From positions 62,001 to 126,000 of the forward strand of contig NZ_JAMJWG010000016.1 in the NCBI RefSeq assembly GCF_024435355.1: a stretch of DNA of 64,000 nt, written 5' to 3'. The notes beneath the pieces were generated by a model. It was not told the origin of the DNA. It was given only the letters and a program-made list of their open reading frames with translations, and ran no database searches. Made by a program: the position numbers and the translations under genes. Of this stretch, positions 1 through 9,687 are shown in pieces (within the stretch, counting starts at the first letter, position 1; each line of letters starts with the position of its first letter). The DNA comes from Streptomyces odontomachi. GTDB taxonomy: Bacteria; Actinomycetota; Actinomycetes; Streptomycetales; Streptomycetaceae.

Positions 1-403
1 CCTTCGTCACGCTGCCCGCGCGGAAGGCGTCGTCCGGCCGGGGAGCGCGCCGGCTCCGGAGGTCCGCCATCCCGGCGGTGCCGTACCAGTCGTCCCCCGA
101 GCCGCCGACCCGCAGCTGCGCGCCGACGGACGGGGGATGGGACAGGTCGGAGATCGCAGCTTGGAGCGCACGGGTGTCGAGCGGCGGCGGTGCGGCAGCA
201 CCCGCGGCCTTGGCACGGGCGGAACGGGAAACGCCGGCGGAAGCGGCCTCGGGCGCCGGGCCGGACGTCCGGGACGGCGCGGCCAGCGCCGTCCAACTGC
301 CCGCCGAGACCCCCGCCACCCCGGCCAGCGAGCCGCCGATCAGAACGCGGCGAGACAGTGCACGGTGCGCGGCAGCAGGCCGTCGATGCAGGTGAGGTGT
401 CAT
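1..403 (-). CDS. Tat-exported serine hydrolase (beta-lactamase/DD-peptidase class C fold), 3' end beyond window
   Basis: Reading frame open from an ATG at 403 to the left edge, so only the first ~134 residues are visible. The N-terminus has a twin-arginine signal (SRRVLIGG, about residues 18-25) followed by a hydrophobic Ala/Gly stretch. An Ala/Pro-rich linker follows, then the start of a hydrolase domain. The last visible residues include AGSVTK, which fits the S-x-x-K active-site motif of family S12 serine hydrolases; its Ser would be the acylated nucleophile. The other family motifs (Y-x-N, H/K-T-G) would lie outside the window. The predicted location is outside the membrane. An upstream ATG at 411 is followed by a stop after three codons, so 403 is the start. 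Substrate unknown: beta-lactamase, DD-carboxypeptidase and esterase are all possible. Confidence 0.72.
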   Translation of the reverse strand, partial: MTPHLHRRPAAAHRALSRRVLIGGSLAGVAGVSAGSWTALAAPSRTSGPAPEAASAGVSRSARAKAAGAAAPPPLDTRALQAAISDLSHPPSVGAQLRVGGSGDDWYGTAGMADLRSRRAPRPDDAFRAGSVTK

Positions 404-843
404 GCGTCCATGCTGGTCGCTGTGGCTCCCGCTGCCATCCGGGATGCCCCGCAGCCGTACCCTGACCCGCCCCCGACCCGTTTCCAACCCGAACACCCAT
501 ACGCCTCAGGGGCGCGCGGCAACCACTCTCAGGGGCGCCCGACCGCTCCCCCTTCCCTCCGGGCGCCCGCCGCTCCCCCACCACCAGCCACACCACCGAC
601 ACCCGCACAAGGCAGCCGGCAGACGCAGACGGCACACGGCACACGGCACACGGACACGCGCCACCCACCCCGCGCCCCGCGCCCCGCGCACCACGGCGAC
701 AGCCACGCGCCACGCGCCGCGCCACGCTCGCCCCGCACACCACGCCCGAAGCACGCGCCACGCCCCACGCACACACCCACCCTCACCCACGCCACGCCCA
801 CCACGGACCACAGACCACCCGCCCCCGGGCCTAGGCTGGACCC
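404..843. other. Intergenic region with strongly C-skewed, low-complexity DNA
   Basis: Divergent gap between the serine hydrolase and folP. From about 590 to 830 the + strand is made almost only of C and A with little G or T. It includes short tandem copies of GGCACA-type units near 635-660. Long reading frames cross it in several frames, but their composition looks like simple sequence and I see no gene. The folP promoter lies at its right end. Confidence 0.6.
832..843 (+). promoter_or_regulatory. Leaderless promoter of folP
   Basis: TAGGCT at 832-837 matches the actinobacterial -10 pattern TANNNT and is followed by exactly six bases before the folP ATG at 844. Transcription would therefore begin at the start codon. 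No Shine-Dalgarno sequence precedes folP. The same TAGGCT-N6-ATG layout recurs at 33612 and 40670. Confidence 0.6.
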
Positions 844-1854
844 ATGAGTACGTTGCGTGGTCGCGGCCAAGTCGCGGGGCTGCCCGAGTGGGGCCGATGC
901 GCGGTGATGGGAGTCGTCAATGTGACGCCCGACTCCTTCTCCGACGGCGGCCGCTTCTTCGACACCACGACCGCGGTCAAGCACGGCCTCGACCTGGTCG
1001 CCCAGGGTGCGGACCTGGTCGATGTGGGCGGCGAGTCCACTCGACCCGGCGCCGCACGCGTGGACGAGGCGGAGGAGTTGCGGCGTGTGGTGCCGGTGGT
1101 GCGCGGGCTGGCGTCCGAGGGCGTGCTGGTCTCCGTGGACACCATGCGTGCCTCGGTCGCCGAACAGGCGCTCGCGGCCGGCGCCATGCTCGTCAACGAT
1201 GTCAGCGGCGGCCTGGCCGACCCCGCGATGATCTCCGTCGTCGCGGACGCCGGTGTGCCGTTCGTGGTCATGCACTGGCGCGGCTTCCTTCAGGGCCCGA
1301 ACATCCGCGGGGTCTACGCCGACGTGGTCAGCGAGGTCGTCGACGAGCTGCACGCGCGCGTGCAGGCCGTCGTGGCCGGCGGAGTCGACATGAAGAAGAT
1401 CATCGTCGATCCGGGTCTCGGTTTCTCCAAGGACGTCGAGCACGACCTGACCCTCCTGGCGCACCTCGACGGGCTCGCCGCCCTGGGGCGTCCGATCCTC
1501 GTCGCCGCGTCCCGCAAGCGCTTCCTCGGCCGTGTCCTCGCGGGCCCCGACGGCACGCCGCCCCCCGCACGTGAGCGGGACGCGGCCACCGCTGCCGTCT
1601 CCGCGATCGCCGCGCACGGACGTGCCTGGGCGATCCGGGTGCACGACGTGGGCGCCAGCGCGGACGCGGTCCGTGTCGCGCAGGCCATCGAGAGCGCCAG
1701 GGATGCGAGCCCGCACCCGCACCGGCAGGACACGACCGCCGGTGCGCCCGGCACGACCGACGGTGCGAAGGAAACAGGACGCACCGGGGCTCCACGGAGC
1801 CCCGGACACCCGTCGGCCCGCACGGCCCCCCAGGGCACGGAAGGCGTCCTATGA
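844..1854 (+). CDS. folP: Dihydropteroate synthase
   Basis: Condenses 6-hydroxymethyl-7,8-dihydropterin pyrophosphate with p-aminobenzoate to give dihydropteroate in folate synthesis; the family is the sulfonamide target. The product has 336 residues. The TIM-barrel signature motifs are present in order: NVTPDSFSDGG (26-36), GGESTRPGA (about 62-70), VNDVSGG, DPGLGFSK, SRKRFLG and RVHDV. The last ~48 residues (after about 288) are a Pro/Thr/Gly-rich tail beyond the normal domain and probably disordered. First gene of a folate cluster; its stop overlaps the next start (ATGA at 1851-1854). A TAGGCT -10 box six bases before the ATG suggests leaderless transcription. Confidence 0.96.
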   Translation: MSTLRGRGQVAGLPEWGRCAVMGVVNVTPDSFSDGGRFFDTTTAVKHGLDLVAQGADLVDVGGESTRPGAARVDEAEELRRVVPVVRGLASEGVLVSVDTMRASVAEQALAAGAMLVNDVSGGLADPAMISVVADAGVPFVVMHWRGFLQGPNIRGVYADVVSEVVDELHARVQAVVAGGVDMKKIIVDPGLGFSKDVEHDLTLLAHLDGLAALGRPILVAASRKRFLGRVLAGPDGTPPPARERDAATAAVSAIAAHGRAWAIRVHDVGASADAVRVAQAIESARDASPHPHRQDTTAGAPGTTDGAKETGRTGAPRSPGHPSARTAPQGTEGVL

Positions 1855-2318
1855 CCGGTCCCACCAGCACCGCCGCCGAGCAGGTGGAGGCCGTGAACAC
1901 CGCCTATTACGAGGCGCTGGAACGCGGTGACTTCGAAGAGCTGGCGATGCTCTGGCTGGCCGACGGCGAGCCGGAGGTGTCCTGCGTGCACCCGGGTTGG
2001 CCGGTGCTCACCGGCCGCGGCGAGGTGCTCAGGTCGTACGCCCTGATCATGGCGAACACCGACTACATCCAGTTCTTCCTCACCGACGTCAAGGTCACCG
2101 TCACCGGCGGTACCGCCCTGGTGACCTGCACGGAGAACATCCTCAGCGGCGGCCCCGCGCCCGAGGACGGCGAGGATCCCGGGCCTCTCGTCGGCCAGCT
2201 CGTCGTGGCCACGAATGTGTTTCTGCGCACATCCGACGGCTGGCGGATGTGGTCCCACCACGGCTCGCCGGTTCTGGCCGAATCCGATGACGACGAGGGT
2301 GACGACACCGCCGACTGA
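1851..2318 (+). CDS. NTF2/SnoaL-like fold protein in the folate operon
   Basis: 155 residues. It starts within the folP stop (ATGA overlap), so it is translationally coupled to folP. The N-terminal segment (VNTAYYEALERGDFEELAML, about 14-33) and the following Trp/His-containing block with a beta-rich C-terminal half (WRMWSHHGSPV) resemble the SnoaL/NTF2-like alpha+beta cone fold used by small ketosteroid-isomerase-like proteins. The C-terminus is acidic. This gene commonly sits between folP and folB in Streptomyces, but I know of no assigned reaction. Position suggests a link to folate or pterin metabolism; that is inference only. Confidence 0.8.
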   Translation: MTGPTSTAAEQVEAVNTAYYEALERGDFEELAMLWLADGEPEVSCVHPGWPVLTGRGEVLRSYALIMANTDYIQFFLTDVKVTVTGGTALVTCTENILSGGPAPEDGEDPGPLVGQLVVATNVFLRTSDGWRMWSHHGSPVLAESDDDEGDDTAD

Positions 2319-2577
2319 GTGGGTATGGGGTGTGGTACGCCGGGGCTCTGGCCTGGTCGTCACGGTCTGCGCACGGCCCGAGTGGTCGGCCGGGCCGGGT
2401 CCCACGACCGGACGTCCCGCGTCGGTGAGGTGTGTCGGACGCCACAGCATCGCGCCCGGGGGTTACGCAGGGTCACAGCCCCAGGGCCGAGGGCCGTCGA
2501 TGCTCACGGGTACATTCGCCCGGGGCAGGTGACCGACACCCGGCCCGACCACGACCGACGACGGCAGGAGGATTCGC

Positions 2578-2937
2578 GTGGACCGCATCACGCTGCACGG
2601 TCTTCGCGCCCGTGGGCACCACGGTGTGCTGCCGCGGGAGCGCGAGGAGGGCCAGCCCTTCATCGTCGACCTCGTGATGGGCCTGGACGTCCGGGCGGCG
2701 GCCGCCGACGACGACCTGGCGAAGACCGTGGACTACGGCACCGTCGCGGAGCAGGTCACGGCCATCGTCACCGGGGAACCGGTCGACCTCATCGAGACGC
2801 TGGCCGAGCGCATCGCCCAAGCGTGTCTGAAGCACGAGAGGGTCCAGGAGGTCGAGGTCCGCATCCACAAGCCTCAGGCGCCGATCACCGTTCCCTTCGA
2901 CGACGTGACCGTCACCATCACCCGGAGCCGCGTATGA
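2578..2937 (+). CDS. folB: Dihydroneopterin aldolase
   Basis: 119 residues, GTG start at 2578 with AGGAGG at about 2566-2571, a strong ribosome-binding site that fixes the start. Cleaves 7,8-dihydroneopterin to 6-hydroxymethyl-7,8-dihydropterin and glycolaldehyde. Family landmarks are visible: the substrate-binding acidic region EREEGQPFIVD (about 21-31), the Tyr in VDYGTV (Tyr53) and the catalytic Lys in IHKPQAPI (Lys98). A gap of 259 bp separates it from the upstream gene, so it may have its own promoter. Its stop overlaps the folK start (ATGA). Confidence 0.95.
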   Translation: MDRITLHGLRARGHHGVLPREREEGQPFIVDLVMGLDVRAAAADDDLAKTVDYGTVAEQVTAIVTGEPVDLIETLAERIAQACLKHERVQEVEVRIHKPQAPITVPFDDVTVTITRSRV

Positions 2938-3545
2938 CCGCATTCTTTGCCGAGGGGCAGAGCGACCCGACCGTGCAGCCGGTGCCCGCCTCCGTGGTGC
3001 AGAAGGTGGACGATGCCGACACCACCCTGAGCAACCCCAAACGGGCCGTGATCTCCCTGGGCAGCAATCTCGGCAACCGTCTGGAGACCCTCCAGGGCGC
3101 GGTGGACGCGTTGGAGGACACCCCGGGCCTGCGCGTCAAGGCCGTCTCCCCGGTGTACGAGACGGAGCCGTGGGGCGTCGACCCGGGCAGTCAGCCGTCG
3201 TACTTCAACGCGATCGCCGTCGTGAAGACCACCCTGCCGCCCTCCTCCCTGCTGGAGCGCGCGCAGGCGGTGGAGGAGGCGTTCCATCGGGTACGCGAGG
3301 AGCGGTGGGGGCCGCGCACGCTCGACGTCGACATCGTGGCCTACGCCGAGTTGGTCTCCGACGATCCGACGCTCACCCTCCCGCATCCACGCGCCCACGA
3401 ACGCGCCTTCGTGCTGGTGCCCTGGTACGACGTCGAGCCGGAGGCACAGCTGCCGGGCCGTGGACCGGTGGCCGAGTTGCTGGCCGCGCTGCCCAGGGAA
3501 GGCGTGGTGCCGCGTGTCGATCTGGAACTCCGGTTGCCGGAGTAG
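2934..3545 (+). CDS. folK: 6-hydroxymethyl-7,8-dihydropterin pyrophosphokinase
   Basis: 203 residues. The start is the ATG at 2934 overlapping the folB stop (ATGA); the open frame extends further upstream, but this coupled start is the natural one. Transfers pyrophosphate from ATP to the hydroxymethyl pterin, making the FolP substrate. The HPPK signature RWGPRTLDVDIV lies at about 124-135, with the N-terminal SLGSNLGNR at about 41-49. About 36 residues precede the conserved domain, longer than in many HPPKs. FolB and FolK are separate chains here rather than fused. Confidence 0.95.
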   Translation: MTAFFAEGQSDPTVQPVPASVVQKVDDADTTLSNPKRAVISLGSNLGNRLETLQGAVDALEDTPGLRVKAVSPVYETEPWGVDPGSQPSYFNAIAVVKTTLPPSSLLERAQAVEEAFHRVREERWGPRTLDVDIVAYAELVSDDPTLTLPHPRAHERAFVLVPWYDVEPEAQLPGRGPVAELLAALPREGVVPRVDLELRLPE

Positions 3546-3705
3546 TCGTTAAGGTCTATCGGAAAGGTCCGCTGGGTGGCCGGGACGGGATCCGACGTCC
3601 CCGCCGGGGCCTGACGATCGAGCGAGGTATCCCGGCGGAAGGATCGCTGCCGGCACCGGAGGTCCGCCTGGAGCCGGTGCTCGGCACCGTCGGCGAAGGG
3701 GCGAT

Positions 3706-4197
3706 GTGAAGCAGCTGCGCATCAGGGTGCTGGCCGGGGTGTTCCTCGTGGCCGGAGTGCTGGCCTGGGCGGGCGCCCGGCTGTGGGACTCGGTGGGCAC
3801 GCTGCCGCGGGTTCCGCTGGCCGCGCCCATCGTGCTCGCGATCATCGCCGTCATCCTGCTGGCCACCGCGCTGTCCATCCGCTCCCGGCTACGCGCTCAG
3901 CGTGAGCGGCGGCCAGGGGCGAAGGGCGTCGATCCGATGGTGGCCGCACGCGCGGTCGTCTTCGGCCAGGCCAGCGCCCTGGTGGCGGCGCTGGTGGCCG
4001 GCATGTACGGCGGCACGGGCGTCTTCCTGCTGGAGTTCCTGGACGTCCCGGCCCGCCGCGACCAGGCCATCTATGCCGCTTCCTCGGTCCTCGCCGGGGT
4101 CGCCGTGATAGCGGCCGCGATCTTCCTGGAGCGGGTCTGCAAGCTCCCCGAGGACGACGACGAGGACCACGGGGCAGGGGCGGCCCGCACGGAGTAG
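3706..4197 (+). CDS. DUF3180 family membrane protein
   Basis: 163 residues, GTG start at 3706. Four hydrophobic helices are predicted: about 7-27, 38-57, 83-108 and 122-142. A basic cytoplasmic loop lies between helices 2 and 3 and the C-terminal tail is acidic and charged. Matches the actinobacterial DUF3180 proteins regularly found after folK; function unknown. A 160-bp gap separates it from folK, so shared transcription is possible but not shown. Confidence 0.85.
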   Translation: MKQLRIRVLAGVFLVAGVLAWAGARLWDSVGTLPRVPLAAPIVLAIIAVILLATALSIRSRLRAQRERRPGAKGVDPMVAARAVVFGQASALVAALVAGMYGGTGVFLLEFLDVPARRDQAIYAASSVLAGVAVIAAAIFLERVCKLPEDDDEDHGAGAARTE

Positions 4198-4655
4198 CGC
4201 CGCGGGCCCGCGGCCAGCCGCAATGTGCGGCTCCGCCGCGCGGGCGCGAGCAACACCCGCCGACATGGGGGCACCTCCCGCTCGAGCGAAGCCGAGAGTG
4301 GGGGAGTTCCGGGCACGACAGCAACAGCCCCTTGAGGTCGGTGGCGACGGCGACGGTCTCGTCGGGGCTGGTTGCGCAGTTCCCCGCGCCCCTGAAAGTG
4401 GGCACTACGTGCCCAACACTCGGGCCCCAAGGGGGCGCAACGCGCCCACCCAAGGGGCGCGGGGAACTGCGCGAGCAACCCACCACCGGCCCGGTGATCC
4501 GGACACGACACAAACAGCCCCCTCAGGGCGGTGGCAACCCGACGGCCGCGTCGGAGCTGGTCACGCCCGCAGCGGAGCGGAGCCGCAAGGAACCGTTTCC
4601 GCGGCCACCGGACCCTCGGTCAGCGAAGGACCCTCGGCCGCCGGGATCGGCCCGC
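4198..4655. repeat. Repeat-rich convergent intergenic region with hairpin-forming pair
   Basis: Lies between DUF3180 (+) and folE (-). Two copies of a 19-nt sequence face each other: GCGCAGTTCCCCGCGCCCC at 4374-4392 and its complement GGGGCGCGGGGAACTGCGC at 4454-4472. Flanking bases extend the match on both sides. They could pair as a long stem with a loop of ~60 nt, a plausible bidirectional terminator. A second family member, a TGGGGG...TGGGGGAG element, is at 4265-4306. A block around 4314-4350 recurs in diverged form around 4497-4533. No gene seen. Confidence 0.75.
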
Positions 4656-5261
4656 TCAGCGAGCCATGATCAGGCTCATCGCCTCATTACGGGTGGCCGG
4701 ATCACGCAGCTGGCCGCGGACCGCGGAGGTGATCGTCTTGGCTCCGGGCTTGCGGACACCACGCATCGTCATGCACATGTGCTCGCACTCGACCACGACG
4801 ATCACGCCACGCGGCTCCAGGATCTTCATGACCGACTCCGCGATCTGGGTGGTCAGCCGCTCCTGGACCTGTGGCCGCCGAGCGTAGACATCGACGAGCC
4901 GGGCCAGCTTCGACAGGCCGGTGATCTTGCCATCGCCGGACGGGATGTATCCGACGTGTGCCGAGCCGACGAAGGGCACCAGGTGGTGCTCGCAGGTGCT
5001 GACCACCTCGATGTCCTTGACCAGCACCATTTCGTCATGGCCGAGGTCGAAGGTGGTGGTCAGCACGTCTTCGGGGCGCTGCCTGAGGCCGGCGAAGATC
5101 TCCTGGTAGGCGCGTGCCACCCGCGCCGGTGTCTCCCGCAGTCCCTCTCGGTCCGGGTCCTCGCCGACCGCGATCAGCAGTTCCCGTATGGCGTTCTGTG
5201 CGCGCTTCTCGTCGAACTCGCCTATCGGGCGGTCGCCCTCCAGGGCCAGCGGGTCGGTCAT
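4656..5261 (-). CDS. folE: GTP cyclohydrolase I
   Basis: 201 residues from the ATG at 5261, preceded by GAGGAG; an in-frame extension upstream has no family similarity. Converts GTP to 7,8-dihydroneopterin triphosphate, the first step of pterin synthesis. The zinc site is visible: Cys90 and His93 in CEHH and Cys163 in EHMCMTMRG. The core [10 protein letters not shown]...HVGYIPSG is intact. Transcribed opposite to folP-folB-folK but supplies the same pathway. Lies downstream of ftsH on the same strand, with a hairpin terminator between them. Confidence 0.96.
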   Translation of the reverse strand: MTDPLALEGDRPIGEFDEKRAQNAIRELLIAVGEDPDREGLRETPARVARAYQEIFAGLRQRPEDVLTTTFDLGHDEMVLVKDIEVVSTCEHHLVPFVGSAHVGYIPSGDGKITGLSKLARLVDVYARRPQVQERLTTQIAESVMKILEPRGVIVVVECEHMCMTMRGVRKPGAKTITSAVRGQLRDPATRNEAMSLIMAR

Positions 5262-5398
5262 CTGCTCCTCGCTCACTTGCCTATCCGTACATGCGGTGCG
5301 CCTCTTCCACGACTGACGGCGGCGCTTTCTACGACTGACGGCGCTGTTCTCGACTGGCCGTGCATCCGCCTGGCAGAACGGCACCGGGGCACACGGCG

Positions 5399-5436
5399 AC
5401 GCCGCGTCCCCCGCTAAAACCTGGGGGACGCGGCGT
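5399..5436 (-). terminator. Hairpin terminator after ftsH
   Basis: Perfect 14-bp inverted repeat: ACGCCGCGTCCCCC at 5399-5412 and GGGGGACGCGGCGT at 5423-5436, loop of 10 nt. It sits ~79 bp downstream of the ftsH stop and upstream of folE. There is no U-run, as is usual in Streptomyces. Confidence 0.75.
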
Positions 5437-5514
5437 TCATTCCAAGCCGTCGCTCCTGACATCCGACGTCACACCGACCGTTTTCGCGGCCTGTCGGACG
5501 CCCGGAGCCCGGGG

Positions 5515-7551
5515 TCAGTTCTCCGGACGCTCCTCGGACATCGAGTCGCTGGGCCGCAGGGGGCTCGGGTCCGTTCCGCCGGTGGTGATGGCGGTGGCCG
5601 TGCCGTTCGCCCCGTTGGTCAGGGAGAGCTCCTTGGGGGAGAGCACGGGCGGCCGGGTCGACGGGGTGCGCCGTGAGGAGCCGGTCCACGCGGGGCGGGC
5701 CGGGCGCTTCACCAGCGGGGCGAAGACCTCGGCGATCTGCTCCTTGCCGAGGGTCTCCTTCTCCAGCAGCGCGAGGACGAGGTTGTCGAGGACGTCGCGG
5801 TTCTCCACCAGGATTTCCCAGGCTTCGTTGTGCGCGTTCTCGATCAGCTTCTTGACCTCTTCGTCGACCAGCGCGGCGACCTCTTCCGAGTAGTCGCGCT
5901 GGTGGGACATCTCACGGCCGAGGAACGGCTCGCTCTGATCGCTGCCGAACTTGATCGCGCCGAGCCGCTCGGTCATGCCGTACTGCGTGACCATGGCGCG
6001 TGCCGTGGCCGTGGCCTTCTCGATGTCGTTGGCCGCGCCGGTGGTCGGGTCGTGGAAGACGAGCTCTTCCGCGGCCCGGCCGGCCAGCATGTAGGCGAGC
6101 TGGTCCAGCATCTCGTTGCGCGTGGTGGAGTACTTGTCCTCGTCGGGGAGGACCATGGTGTACCCCAGGGCACGGCCTCTGGAGAGGATGGTGATCTTGT
6201 GCACCGGGTCGGAGTTCGGTGAGGCCGCCGCGACCAGGGCGTGACCGCCCTCGTGGTACGCGGTGATCTTCTTCTCCTTGTCCGACATGATCCGGGTCCG
6301 CTTCTGCGGGCCGGCCACGACGCGGTCGATCGCCTCGTCCAGCATCTGGTTGTCCACCAGCTTGCGGTCGCTGCGGGCGGTGAGCAGGGCGGCCTCATTG
6401 AGGACGTTGCTCAGGTCGGCGCCGGTGAAGCCGGGGGTGCGGCGGGCGACGGCGGCCAGGTCGACGTCGGGCGCGACCGGCTTGCCCTTCTGGTGGACCT
6501 TGAGGATCTCCAGACGGCCCTGCATGTCCGGGCGGTCGACCGCGATCTGGCGGTCGAACCGGCCGGGGCGCAGCAGCGCCGGGTCGAGGATGTCGGGTCG
6601 GTTGGTGGCGGCGATCAGGATGACGCCACCCTTGACGTCGAAGCCGTCCATCTCGACCAGCAGCTGGTTCAGCGTCTGCTCGCGCTCGTCGTGGCCGCCG
6701 CCGAGGCCCGCACCGCGGTGCCGGCCGACGGCGTCGATCTCGTCGACGAAGACGATGGCCGGGGCGTTGGCCTTGGCCTGCTCGAAGAGGTCGCGCACCC
6801 GGGAGGCACCGACACCGACGAACATCTCCACGAAGTCGGAACCGGAGATCGAGTAGAACGGCACACCCGCCTCGCCCGCGACGGCGCGCGCGAGGAGCGT
6901 CTTGCCGGTACCGGGCGGGCCGTAGAGCAGCACGCCCTTGGGGATCTTGGCGCCGACCGCCTGGAACTTCGCCGGCTCCTGGAGGAATTCCTTGATCTCC
7001 TGGAGCTCCTCGACGGCCTCGTCGGCCCCGGCGACGTCATGGAACGTCGTCTTCGGGGTGTCCTTGGTGATCAGCTTGGCCTTGGACTTCCCGAAGTTCA
7101 TGACTCGGGAGCCGCCGCCCTGCATCTGATTCATCAGGAACAGGAAGACCACGACGATCAGCACGAAGGGCAGCAGTGAGAGCAGGATCCCGACGAACGG
7201 GTTCTGCTTCGAAGGGGAGACCGTATAGCCGTCCGGAATCTGCTTGCCCTCGAACTTGGCCTGCAGAGTCTTGGCCAGGTCGACGCCCTGGTCGCCGATG
7301 TAGCTCGACTGGATCTTGCTGCTGCCCTGGACCTTGGTGCCGTCCTTCAGCTCGACCTTGATGGTCTGCTCATCGCCGGTGCTGAGCTTGGCCTGCTTCA
7401 CCTGGTTCTTGTCGATCGCCTGAACGACCTGACCGGTGTCCACCGTCTTGTAGCCACCGGACGAACTGACGACCTGCATCAACACGACCACGGCAAGGAC
7501 GGCCAGCACGATCCACATGACCGGCCCACGGAAGTATCGCTTCACGTCCAT
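5515..7551 (-). CDS. ftsH: ATP-dependent zinc metalloprotease FtsH
   Basis: Membrane-anchored AAA+ protease that degrades misfolded and regulatory membrane proteins. Counting 678 residues from Met at 7551: transmembrane helix 1 about 9-28, an extracytoplasmic domain, helix 2 about 118-141, Walker A GPPGTGKT 211-218, Walker B IVFVDEID about 266-273, the SRH region with [18 protein letters not shown], the zinc motif HEGGH 433-437 and the third ligand Asp509. The C-terminal ~60 residues are a Ser/Thr/Pro-rich tail. An in-frame ATG 12 codons earlier (7587) is possible, but neither start has an obvious ribosome-binding site. I chose MDVKRYF because homologues begin there. Confidence 0.95.
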   Translation of the reverse strand: MDVKRYFRGPVMWIVLAVLAVVVLMQVVSSSGGYKTVDTGQVVQAIDKNQVKQAKLSTGDEQTIKVELKDGTKVQGSSKIQSSYIGDQGVDLAKTLQAKFEGKQIPDGYTVSPSKQNPFVGILLSLLPFVLIVVVFLFLMNQMQGGGSRVMNFGKSKAKLITKDTPKTTFHDVAGADEAVEELQEIKEFLQEPAKFQAVGAKIPKGVLLYGPPGTGKTLLARAVAGEAGVPFYSISGSDFVEMFVGVGASRVRDLFEQAKANAPAIVFVDEIDAVGRHRGAGLGGGHDEREQTLNQLLVEMDGFDVKGGVILIAATNRPDILDPALLRPGRFDRQIAVDRPDMQGRLEILKVHQKGKPVAPDVDLAAVARRTPGFTGADLSNVLNEAALLTARSDRKLVDNQMLDEAIDRVVAGPQKRTRIMSDKEKKITAYHEGGHALVAAASPNSDPVHKITILSRGRALGYTMVLPDEDKYSTTRNEMLDQLAYMLAGRAAEELVFHDPTTGAANDIEKATATARAMVTQYGMTERLGAIKFGSDQSEPFLGREMSHQRDYSEEVAALVDEEVKKLIENAHNEAWEILVENRDVLDNLVLALLEKETLGKEQIAEVFAPLVKRPARPAWTGSSRRTPSTRPPVLSPKELSLTNGANGTATAITTGGTDPSPLRPSDSMSEERPEN

Positions 7552-7659
7552 CCATACGGAGCGGTGCCGCCCCGTCCCTCCTGCCATAGTGAGTTTGATA
7601 AAGACTGTTCTTCGGACGGTACCCCAGCATTGTCACCCGTAGCTGCCGGGGACGGCTGG

Positions 7660-7698
7660 GTGGGGGCACCTCCCACGCCCTTCAGACAGTGGGGGAGT
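7660..7698. repeat. Short TGGGGG...TGGGGGAG palindromic element
   Basis: Located in the gap between hpt and ftsH. It begins GTGGGGGCACCTCCC and ends AGTGGGGGAGTG, the same frame as the elements at 4265-4306 and 20420-20457. The middle is variable. Likely a small non-autonomous repeat; no coding content. A smaller hairpin (AACCC/GGGTT) follows near 7726-7740. Confidence 0.65.
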
Positions 7699-7837
7699 GT
7701 CCCCGCATGCTCCAACGGCCAAAACCCCGTGAGGGTTCCCGGTCGTGCTGTGGCATCCGCCTCCCCGGCAGCACTCCGGTCCGCCGCCGCGGCCGGTTTC
7801 GCGCCCGGCACCGGGCCGGCCTTCGGGGACGCGCCGC

Positions 7838-8398
7838 TCAACCGCCGTAGACGTGCGGTGCCAGGGTGCCGACGAAGGGGAGGTTCCGGTACTTCTCGTC
7901 GTAGTCCAGGCCGTAGCCCACGACAAACTCGTTCGGAATGTCGAAGCCGACCCATTCCACGTCGATCGCGACCTTCGCCGCCTCCGGCTTGCGCAGCAGG
8001 GTGCACACGTTGAGGGAGGCCGGCTCGCGCGAGCCGAGGTTGGAGATGAGCCAGGACAGCGTCAGTCCCGAGTCGATGATGTCCTCGACGATGAGGACGT
8101 GCCTGCCCTTGATGTCGGTGTCGAGGTCCTTGAGGATCCGCACCACACCGGACGACTGGGTACCGGCTCCGTAGGACGACACCGCCATCCAGTCCATGGT
8201 GACGGGGGTGGCGAGTGCGCGGGCCAGATCGGCCATGACCATCGCGGCGCCCTTGAGGACGCCGATGATGAGCAGATCCTTGCCCGCGTACGTCGCGTCG
8301 ATCTTCGCGGCCAACTCGGCCAGCTTCGCGTCGATCTGTTCCTTGGTGATGAGCACCGACTTGAGGTCGGTGCCCATGTCTTTCGCGTCCACCCGCAT
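7838..8398 (-). CDS. hpt: Hypoxanthine (guanine) phosphoribosyltransferase
   Basis: 186 residues from ATG at 8398; a second ATG seven codons later (8377) is an alternative. Salvages hypoxanthine and guanine to IMP and GMP using PRPP. The PRPP-binding motif [13 protein letters not shown] is at about 101-113, and the LKG loop and WMAVSSYG are also present. The conserved C-terminal block [17 protein letters not shown] completes the purine-PRTase fold. Placed between tilS and ftsH as in most actinobacteria and many other bacteria. Confidence 0.95.
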   Translation of the reverse strand: MRVDAKDMGTDLKSVLITKEQIDAKLAELAAKIDATYAGKDLLIIGVLKGAAMVMADLARALATPVTMDWMAVSSYGAGTQSSGVVRILKDLDTDIKGRHVLIVEDIIDSGLTLSWLISNLGSREPASLNVCTLLRKPEAAKVAIDVEWVGFDIPNEFVVGYGLDYDEKYRNLPFVGTLAPHVYGG

Positions 8399-8466
8399 CA
8401 CTTTCGTCGTCCGAGCCGCTGACCGATCCGTTTCGGAAGACCCTGCGCGCGGCGGTGGTGCTTCGG

Positions 8467-9687
8467 TCAGCCCTGCCGGATCACCAGTCTGCCATCCTGC
8501 CGCTGGGCGACGACCTTGCCGGGGAGATTGATGGCTCCCTGGCCCCGCCACCCGGTGATCAGCCGATCGACTTCCTCGATGTGCCGGGCGAACAGCGAGC
8601 CGGCGGGGGCGCCGGCTCCGATGGCGGCGCGGCGCAGCACGCGCCGGCGCACGGCGGGCGGCAGCGCACGCAGTTTGGCGCACTCCAGGAGCCCGGCGGC
8701 GTCGCGCACGGTGGCCTCGGCCTGGTCGGCCCAGGCGTCCAGGGCGTCGGCGTCGTCGCGGGAGAGTTGGGCGGTGCGGGCGAGGGCTTCGACGACGCCC
8801 TTGCCGAGGGCCTTCTCCAGGGCGGGCAGGCCCTCGTGGCGCAGCCGGGAGCGGGTGAACGTGGGGTCGGTGTTGTGGGGGTCGTCCCAGACCGGGAGGG
8901 ACTGCGCGAGGCAGGCCCGGCGGGCGGTCTGCCGGTCCAGGTGCAGGAAGGGTCTGCGGTAGCGGCCGGCGGCGCCGGAGACGGCGGCCATTCCGGACAG
9001 CGAACGGGTGCCGGAGCCGCGGGCCAGGCCCAGCAGGACCGTCTCCGCCTGGTCGTCGCGGGTGTGCCCGAGCAGGACGGCGGCGGCTCCGTGCCGTTCG
9101 GCGGCGGCGTCCAGGGCGGCGTAGCGGGCGTCGCGTGCGGCGGCTTCCGGTCCTCCGGTGCGGCCGACGGACACCGCGATGGACTCGACCGGGCCGAGAC
9201 CGAGGGCGCTGAGCCGGTCGGCGACCTCGGCGGCGCGCAGGTCGGATCCTTCCTGCAGGCCGTGGTCGACGGTGATGCCGCCGGCCCGGACGCCCAGCTT
9301 GGGCGCCTCGAAGGCGAGCGCGGAGGCCAGTGCCATGGAGTCGGCGCCGCCGGAACAGGCCACGAGGACCAGCGGGCCGGGGGCGGGGGCGGCCGGGGTG
9401 GCGGCGCGGGGCGCGGGGGCGGCGGCTCTGGTGAGCGGCGGCGCGGTGGGGTCGCCGGCCGGCGGCGCGGACACGGTGCCGGTCAGGGCGCGGGCCGACC
9501 CGGCGCCGGGAGCGGGGCTGGAGTGGGTGGCGGTGTGTGCGCACGGTCCGGTGGCCGCGCGACCGGCGAGTGCGGCGGCCGCGCGGAGGTCGGCGCCGGC
9601 CCGCTGGGCGGCGTGGTCGCTGAGGACGTCGTGGAGTACGCGGCGGACCGCCAAACGTATCGCCGCGACCGCGGGATGGGGACCCAT
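8467..9687 (-). CDS. tilS: tRNA(Ile)-lysidine synthetase
   Basis: 406 residues from ATG at 9687. Adds lysine to C34 of tRNA-Ile(CAU) so that it reads AUA. The ATP-pyrophosphatase P-loop SGGADS is at 112-117 and a second motif, [18 protein letters not shown], follows. Between the N-terminal helix (about 1-30) and the P-loop lies ~70 residues of Pro/Ala/Thr-rich sequence, an insertion that looks disordered. It ends 68 bp before hpt, so cotranscription is likely. Open frame upstream of 9687 is not TilS-like. Confidence 0.93.
   Translation of the reverse strand: MGPHPAVAAIRLAVRRVLHDVLSDHAAQRAGADLRAAAALAGRAATGPCAHTATHSSPAPGAGSARALTGTVSAPPAGDPTAPPLTRAAAPAPRAATPAAPAPGPLVLVACSGGADSMALASALAFEAPKLGVRAGGITVDHGLQEGSDLRAAEVADRLSALGLGPVESIAVSVGRTGGPEAAARDARYAALDAAAERHGAAAVLLGHTRDDQAETVLLGLARGSGTRSLSGMAAVSGAAGRYRRPFLHLDRQTARRACLAQSLPVWDDPHNTDPTFTRSRLRHEGLPALEKALGKGVVEALARTAQLSRDDADALDAWADQAEATVRDAAGLLECAKLRALPPAVRRRVLRRAAIGAGAPAGSLFARHIEEVDRLITGWRGQGAINLPGKVVAQRQDGRLVIRQG

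Noticed and set aside
402-1574. Long + frame (390 codons) overlapping folP
   Set aside because: It crosses the C/A-rich tract and runs out of frame with folP; its Arg/Pro-rich product has no domain and the clear folP frame explains the DNA.
8399-9544. Continuous open frame upstream of hpt
   Set aside because: It is an Arg/Pro-rich shadow of tilS; hpt has a proper ATG at 8398 and known length.
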